The notes under the pieces: generated by a model
Database searches by the model: none
Seen by the model: only the letters and a program-made list of their open reading frames with translations
What the model was told of the DNA's origin: nothing
Program-made: the position numbers and the translations under genes
Shown here: positions 6,701-10,479 of the stretch, piece by piece
How the letters are laid out: every line of letters begins with the position of its first letter
Numbering within the stretch: the stretch's first letter is position 1
Source: Verrucomicrobiota bacterium
GTDB taxonomy: Bacteria > Verrucomicrobiota > Verrucomicrobiia > Verrucomicrobiales > Verrucomicrobiaceae
Length of the DNA: 10,479 bases
Assembly (NCBI GenBank): GCA_023429545.1
Contig: JAEYUU010000605.1
Coordinates: 1-10,479, forward strand
Reading direction: 5' to 3'

Positions 6701-9691
6701 TCCTACATAGGAATGGATACACCACGCAGCCTCAAGCTGATTGCGGTGGGCCCTGACCAAACCTTGCTGTCCGTGCCTGGTTTGACCCAGCGCATCATGC
6801 ACATCAGGCATGTGTCCGTGCTCACCAAACAGGAGAGTGGCAACTATGCGTATGTCTCCACAAAGCGGGAGCAGTCCATCAGCGAAGGCGCCCTGCCGCT
6901 GGCCGTGGACGGTGCGGCGTTCACCCTGCCAACGAACAAGGCGGGCGAGTACCGCTTTGAGCTGCGCGATGGAGAGGGGCATGTGGTATGCGCCACACCC
7001 TTCACCGTGGTGGGCAAGGGCGATGCGGAGCGCAGCATGGAGCGTGATGCGGAGCTGGAAATGAAGCTGGCCCGCACCAGTCTGCAGAGCGGACAGTCGC
7101 TGGAGTTCAGCCTGCGGGCACCTTTCACAGGCGCAGGTATCGCCACCATTGAGCGGGATCGCGTGCTGGGCTGGCAGTGGATCAAGCAGGGCACGCCGAG
7201 TGCGACGCACAGCATCATGGTGCCGCAGGGTCTCGAGGGCACGGGATACTTGAACGTCTCCTTTGTGCGTGCGCTGGATTCCCCGGAAATTTTTACCAGC
7301 CCGCTGAGCTATGCCGTGGAGCCATTCACTGCGGATGAAGACAAGCGTCGCATGCTAGTGGAACTCGACGCACCGCAGCGTGTGAAGCCGGGCACGACGA
7401 TGACGATTGGCTTCAAGACGTCCAAGCCCGGTCGCATCGTGGTCTATGCCGTGGATGAAGGCATCCATCAGGTGACGAATTACAAATTGCCGGATCCGCT
7501 GAAGCATTTCATGCGCAAGCGTGCGCTGGAAGTGGAGAGCGAGCAGATCCTCGATCTCATCCTTCCGGAGTTCAGCCTGCTGACAAAGCAGAAGGCCTTT
7601 GGCGGCAGCGAAGACGTGGCGCTCAAGATGCACCTCAATCCCTTCAAACGACGCAAGGAAGCGCCGGTGGTCTTCTGGAGCGGACTGGTGGACTGCGGAC
7701 CGGATCGTCAGGAAGTGACCTATGACGTGCCGGACTACTTCGCCGGCAGCCTGAAGATCATGGCGGTGGCCGTGGCCGAGGACAATGTGGGCACCGCCCA
7801 GACTCAGGCCACCGTGAAGGGTCCCTTCGTTCTCACTCCGAACGCGCCCTTCTTTGCCGCGCCGGGTGATGAATTCACCGCCAGCCTCACCGTGGCCAAC
7901 AATCTGGAAGGCCCCACTGCGCCGGGAACCATCGCCTTGAAGGTGGAAGGCACGGAGCATCTCGAAGTACTGCCACCGCTGGAGACGAACCTCGAGGTGG
8001 GTCCGGGGAAGGAAGCGACGGCACGATTCAAAGTGCGTGTGAAGGATGAACTGGGCGGCGCGGAACTCACCTTCCATGCCAGCGCGGGCGGTGAGGAGAC
8101 GAAGCGTTCCACCACGCTGAGCGTGCGGCGGTCGTCGCCTTTCATGACGCATGTGCAGAGCGGATACTTCCGGCTTGGGAAACAGGACATCGTGGTGAAC
8201 CGCGACATGTTCCCTGAGTTCCGCAAGACGAACGCCACGGTCAGCACGGCTCCGCTCGGGCTGGCACGGGGTCTGGAGTCCTACCTGCGCGAGTATCCCT
8301 ATGGCTGCTCGGAGCAGATCACCAGCCGTGCCATGTCGCGACTGTTGCTTGCGGATGAAGTGGACTTCGGTCTCGACAAGGCAGAGGCGGTGCAGCAGCT
8401 CGATGATGCCTTCATGCTGTTACGCACCCGACAGCATGGCAATGGCGGCTTTGGCTACTGGGATGGTTTTTGCGATGCCAGGCCGGACTTCCTCAGCGTG
8501 TATGTCACGGAGTTTCTCACCGAAGCCCGCGATGCCGGATACGCTGTGCCCAGCGACATCCTCGACAGCGCGCGCAATCGCATGAAGCAGATGGCCCGCG
8601 CCAAGACGGCAAGCCTGGACGACGCGACCTTCCAGGCAGCGGCCATCTACCTGCTCACCCGCAACGGTGAGGTAACCACGAATCAGGTGCTCAATCTCCG
8701 CGACACCCTGGAGAAGGAATACAAGGACAAGTGGGAGGGTACCTTGGGTGCCGCCTATCTCGCCAGCACCTACATGCTGCTGAAACAGGAGAAGGAAGGA
8801 CGCGCACTCATGGATGTGTACCGTCGCAAGGCGAATCCGAAGCCCTTCCTGGAACGTTGGTTCGGCGGCTGGTGGGGTGATCCGCGGGTGCGCAACGCCC
8901 AGGCCTTCGCCCTCGTGTGCCGCCACTTCCCTGCAATCGCAGGTGACTTTGGCTATGATGATCTCGCTGTGATCACGGAGCCCATCGCAAAGCATCGTTT
9001 CAATACCATCAGCAGCGCCACGAGCATCATGGCGCTCAAGGCCTACACCGCCCTCGCGAAGAAGTCGGACGTGAAGCTGAGCATCAGTGAGGTGGCGCGC
9101 GCCGGCGGCATGGAGCCCAAGCTGCTCGTGCCGCCAAGTGCCGGCATCTTGAGCGCACCTTTCGGCGCAGGCGCGGGCACCATCCGCTTCAACCTCGATC
9201 AGGGGAGCAGCGACCTTGGTGCCTTCTACCAGGTGGTGGAAGCCGGGTTCGAAAAAGGGGACGCGAAAGAGAAGATCGCTGATGGTTTCGAAGTCTTCCG
9301 CGAACTGGTGGATGCCGACGGCAAACCCGTGGAGAAGCTGAAAGTCGGTCAGAGTGTGACCGTGAAGCTGGTCATCCGGAACGTCAGTCCCGAGGACCAG
9401 ACCAATGTGGCGTTGCTGGATCTGCTGCCCGGCAGCTTCGAAGTGGAGCAGGGGACCCTGCGCCCAGGACGCAACACTATCGCCGGTGCTGACTTCGTTG
9501 AGGTGCGCGAGGACAGGAATGTGTTCTTCACCAATGTGCGCAAAGGCGAGATGCAGGTCTTCACCTACCGCATCAAGCCCATCGCCGCCGGCACCTTCGT
9601 CATTCCGCCGGTGTACGCCGAGGCGATGTACGACCAGAACTTCAAAGGTAGGGCTCCGGGCGGGAAGCTGGTGGTGGAGTCGGCGGAGTAG
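3755..9691 (+). CDS. Thioester-containing bacterial alpha-2-macroglobulin, membrane-anchored (YfhM/ECAM-like)
   Basis: This 1978-residue protein is longer than E. coli YfhM (about 1650). Bacterial macroglobulins are thought to trap proteases: bait cleavage changes the shape and exposes a thioester that bonds the attacker. N-terminal order: a basic segment 1-45, one membrane helix about 48-65, then a beta-sandwich (MG1/Big-like) about 79-189. Further macroglobulin domains follow, including the hallmark R-G-V-Y733-R-P-G-D737. A bait-region-type domain begins near E1100 (ELEMKL, then ATIERDRVLGW). The A2M domain carries VVYAVDEGIHQ at about 1230 and VFWSGLVDCG at about 1305. The thioester is Y-P-Y-G-C1518-S-E-Q1521, intact, followed by the helical thioester domain and a C-terminal receptor-like beta domain ending in a VPPVYAEAMYD stretch. 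There is no lipobox, unlike E. coli. Two charged inserts (576-595 and 896-908) interrupt the macroglobulin domains. The neighbouring pbpC supports the YfhM-type assignment. Confidence 0.95.
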   Translation: MFRHLALLMPRNWGRLSRAVFGDLKYQPPLWLSATGSTVFDSMRRGPGVWASIIVLTGLVVVGGYQWHHWWEAHKPRPTPLVEIREITGKLVAPGITPIVKDKPVRQPVLLDFSSSIAPVESVGKPATKGVTMTPAIAGEWKWQTDKRLVFLPAQEYWPAGAAYTVTFDKGTLPPATKLKEAQWKFTAPPLTAKIASSEFYTDPKDPTVHQVTAELNFSHPVMKADVEKHITLDVLGKTPIFDYGGKAPDTFFTVTEGAHQRQYFVRTTRIMVPEKEDYVNLTLTKGLANTQGGAVTETGVTTKVRVPDVTTGFFIKAARTDIVRTEEGEPEQFLFLETTGYVTGEELEKHVSVWLLPKDKAASPAGPAVQDYAWPNTGEITPAVLTASKPIPLKRVEAEKDEDAPMAAMHAFKMQPPGTGRLYIRVTKGVQALGGFRLGRDHLGLDDVPELPKEVEIQGSGGVLALSGEKKLSLKYRGVQHLRITLARVPFSQINHLARLTGGDFESPYWKTDFDEYNISRVHREVREVVMPNEYRANYSTFDFASALASQDTNDPDVSRGLFFLTVEGVRPRNEDETENEDGEDVAADSEEAEAKWVRVGENVAANRFILVTDLGILLKRNADASREVFVQSLMKGEPAADVKIITLAKNGEFLHETVTDIQGHASVPNVEHFRREKLPVCVIARLGNDVAFLPFDRPDRLLDFSRFDIEGVLASEKEALDGFLFTERGVYRPGDAVHVGGIAKRRDWEGSLDGLPLVLEVRDSKEELLDSQKIALGEDGFFDAEVETAEESPTGTYTARLYLLPNADDEDSRILLSRTGFRVEDFQPDRMKLGIAMSTAPGLAWVQPGEVKATVNLQTLFGMAAAKRRVTARLTLDPASFSFPKHPGFIFHNRLKKEREEGEEESAAAGTEVQLGEQTTDDNGNAVFNLALERFSNGVFSAEFFTEAFEPDGGRSVRGAQTFLVAPLSYVVGWKADGDLSYIGMDTPRSLKLIAVGPDQTLLSVPGLTQRIMHIRHVSVLTKQESGNYAYVSTKREQSISEGALPLAVDGAAFTLPTNKAGEYRFELRDGEGHVVCATPFTVVGKGDAERSMERDAELEMKLARTSLQSGQSLEFSLRAPFTGAGIATIERDRVLGWQWIKQGTPSATHSIMVPQGLEGTGYLNVSFVRALDSPEIFTSPLSYAVEPFTADEDKRRMLVELDAPQRVKPGTTMTIGFKTSKPGRIVVYAVDEGIHQVTNYKLPDPLKHFMRKRALEVESEQILDLILPEFSLLTKQKAFGGSEDVALKMHLNPFKRRKEAPVVFWSGLVDCGPDRQEVTYDVPDYFAGSLKIMAVAVAEDNVGTAQTQATVKGPFVLTPNAPFFAAPGDEFTASLTVANNLEGPTAPGTIALKVEGTEHLEVLPPLETNLEVGPGKEATARFKVRVKDELGGAELTFHASAGGEETKRSTTLSVRRSSPFMTHVQSGYFRLGKQDIVVNRDMFPEFRKTNATVSTAPLGLARGLESYLREYPYGCSEQITSRAMSRLLLADEVDFGLDKAEAVQQLDDAFMLLRTRQHGNGGFGYWDGFCDARPDFLSVYVTEFLTEARDAGYAVPSDILDSARNRMKQMARAKTASLDDATFQAAAIYLLTRNGEVTTNQVLNLRDTLEKEYKDKWEGTLGAAYLASTYMLLKQEKEGRALMDVYRRKANPKPFLERWFGGWWGDPRVRNAQAFALVCRHFPAIAGDFGYDDLAVITEPIAKHRFNTISSATSIMALKAYTALAKKSDVKLSISEVARAGGMEPKLLVPPSAGILSAPFGAGAGTIRFNLDQGSSDLGAFYQVVEAGFEKGDAKEKIADGFEVFRELVDADGKPVEKLKVGQSVTVKLVIRNVSPEDQTNVALLDLLPGSFEVEQGTLRPGRNTIAGADFVEVREDRNVFFTNVRKGEMQVFTYRIKPIAAGTFVIPPVYAEAMYDQNFKGRAPGGKLVVESAE

Positions 9692-9718
9692 TTCCAATCT
9701 AAAAGCAATATCCCAGCC

Positions 9719-10174
9719 ATGGACGATCGCATCGTACACCACCTCTATCTTCACGCCATCTTCTCAACAAAGGGTCAGGAGCCTGTGCTGGAGGATGGTG
9801 TTCGTGAAGATCTTGGCCACGTTGTTGGTGGCGCGCTACAGGACCTGAAATGTACGGCGGTGCAGCTATATATAGGAGCGGATCATATCCATATTCTTTA
9901 CAAACAATCTGACGACGTGTCGGTCGATGCGGGCATCAATGCCGTGAAACGTGAATCGGAGGCCTGGCTCCGCGGAAATCATGAAGCATTTAGGGATTTC
10001 AAGTGGCAGGAGAGCTACGCGGCTTTCTCTGTCGGTGGCATGGACGTGGGTGATGTCGCGCAGCAGTTGCGTGATCAGGGAGAGTATCACCTCATTCACT
10101 CCTTCGAAGATGAGTTCATCCGTATCCTGACGGAAGGTGAGATCGAGTTTGATGAGAACGAAATCTGGGACTGA
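9719..10174 (+). CDS. IS200-like / REP-associated (Y1, HUH) transposase homolog lacking the catalytic tyrosine
   Basis: This 151-residue protein has the full length of the small single-domain Y1 (IS200/IS605 and REP-associated) transposases. The landmarks run in order: L11-H-A-I-F-S-T-K18 near the start, the metal-binding D55-H56-I-H58-I-L60 (HUH motif), W96-Q97 then Y100-A-A-F-S-V105, and the family ending F144-D-E-N-E-I-W-D151. In family members I recall, the helix after GYGAFSVS carries V-x-x-Y-I, whose tyrosine cuts DNA, then Q-x-E-H-H. Here the same stretch is V113-A-Q-Q116-L, then Q120-G-E-Y123-H124. The nucleophile position is therefore glutamine (CAG, 10064-10066) and the first of the paired histidines is tyrosine. 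Strand transfer by the usual route is unlikely unless Y123 substitutes. G+C by hand count over 9721-9960 is about 52%, against 60-63% in sampled macroglobulin lines, hinting at foreign origin. No terminal hairpins or target duplications are evident. It lies 27 bases after the macroglobulin gene and overlaps the likely pbpC start, so it is probably in that operon. Confidence 0.85.
   Translation: MDDRIVHHLYLHAIFSTKGQEPVLEDGVREDLGHVVGGALQDLKCTAVQLYIGADHIHILYKQSDDVSVDAGINAVKRESEAWLRGNHEAFRDFKWQESYAAFSVGGMDVGDVAQQLRDQGEYHLIHSFEDEFIRILTEGEIEFDENEIWD
10132..10141 (+). promoter_or_regulatory. Possible ribosome binding site for pbpC inside the transposase-like gene
   Basis: GGAAGGTGAG at 10132-10141 ends ten bases before the ATG at 10152. 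It lies within the coding sequence of the preceding gene, which would make pbpC translation partly coupled to it. Spacing is slightly long, so support is modest. Confidence 0.4.
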
Positions 10175-10479
10175 AAGAACGACCCGCCATTCTCGCTCCG
10201 GTCATTCACGTGCTGCGAGCCCCGGCTCCTCTGTCGTCGCGCAGGTGTTTCGGCGTTTGTGGCGCGCACGTTGGATCCGTCACTCCTGTTTCATACTTGC
10301 GGGCCTTTTCATCTTTGCTCTCCTCGCCTACGCCCTCGCGCCAAAACCCGTTCTCTACCCGCCCGGCCTCACCTTCTCCCGCGCGCTGCTGGATCGCGAA
10401 GGGCGGGTGATTCACCTCACGCTCGCGGACGATGCGCGGTATCGCCTGCACACACCCTCGGCGGAGATTAGTCCAGAAT
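10152..10479 (+). CDS. pbpC: Penicillin-binding protein 1C, N-terminal 109 residues (continues past window)
   Basis: An open frame runs from ATG 10152 to the end of the window. Counted from that start it has a strongly basic cytoplasmic segment (residues 1-45, many Arg) and a membrane anchor at about 46-62 (FILAGLFIFALLAYALA). These are followed by F75-S-R-A-L-L-D-R-E-G-R and then T-L-A-D-D-A-R-Y-R-L, ending at E-I-S-P-E. This S-R-x-x-x-D-R-x-G, then L-x-L-A-x-D-x-R-Y-R-L pattern is the hallmark opening of PBP1C, a bifunctional class A enzyme that polymerises glycan strands and has a transpeptidase-type domain. The catalytic domains lie beyond the window. The start is uncertain. ATG 10152 overlaps the preceding gene by 23 bases and has a GGAAGGTGAG upstream; GTG 10245 would give a shorter, more usual cytoplasmic tail and a 70-base gap. 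Its place after the macroglobulin gene matches the yfhM-pbpC pairing in E. coli. Confidence 0.85.
   Translation, partial: MRTKSGTERTTRHSRSGHSRAASPGSSVVAQVFRRLWRARWIRHSCFILAGLFIFALLAYALAPKPVLYPPGLTFSRALLDREGRVIHLTLADDARYRLHTPSAEISPE

Noticed and set aside
5873..9754. Long minus-strand open frames opposite the macroglobulin gene (445 and 444 residues)
   Set aside because: They have shadow-frame composition (His/Arg-rich) inside a gene with unmistakable macroglobulin motifs throughout.
10210..10471. Short plus-strand open frames starting at 10210 and 10259
   Set aside because: They are out of frame with the PBP1C sequence, which is recognisable in the frame beginning at 10152.
1..10479. CRISPR arrays, tRNA or rRNA genes, riboswitches
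   Set aside because: No evenly spaced repeats, cloverleaf features or conserved rRNA segments were seen on either strand; nearly all of the window is protein-coding.

Overview
The window is about 60% G+C, densely coded, and has few clear Shine-Dalgarno sites. The protein types suggest a Gram-negative bacterium of the Verrucomicrobiota/Planctomycetota group, most likely Verrucomicrobiales. These types are a fused redoxin-thioredoxin secreted protein, a CPCG-containing cupin, a very large membrane-anchored alpha-2-macroglobulin next to penicillin-binding protein 1C, and an IS200-like small protein. This placement is inferred from protein style only; there is no rRNA gene or other marker in the window.

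Layout. Positions 1-606 (+) hold the 3' end of an unrecognised beta-rich protein. Positions 714-1100 (+) encode a small single-domain cupin. Positions 1134-2339 (+) encode a secreted protein with two thioredoxin folds. It converges on a minus-strand zinc-dependent, GatD/sorbitol-dehydrogenase-like alcohol dehydrogenase at 2544-3602. The 204-base gap between these two genes holds a short hairpin and a pair of near-perfect 18-base inverted arms. A 152-base divergent gap then leads into a rightward cluster. The cluster holds a bacterial alpha-2-macroglobulin with an intact thioester motif (3755-9691), a full-length IS200/REP-associated (Y1, HUH) transposase-like protein (9719-10174), and the start of pbpC (10152 to the window end).

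How the genes relate. In proteobacteria such as E. coli, alpha-2-macroglobulin and PBP1C genes are neighbours. They are thought to act together in the periplasm, the macroglobulin trapping invading proteases when the wall is breached and PBP1C repairing peptidoglycan. The same pair is present here, but a transposase-like gene sits between the two in the same direction, 27 bases after the first and overlapping the likely start of the second. That gene keeps the HUH metal-binding motif and full length, but the position where the family has its catalytic tyrosine is glutamine. It therefore looks like a retained, possibly repurposed, relative rather than an active element, and it is the most unusual thing in the window. 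The genes left of 3602 look like ordinary housekeeping or metabolic genes with no obvious link to the cluster.
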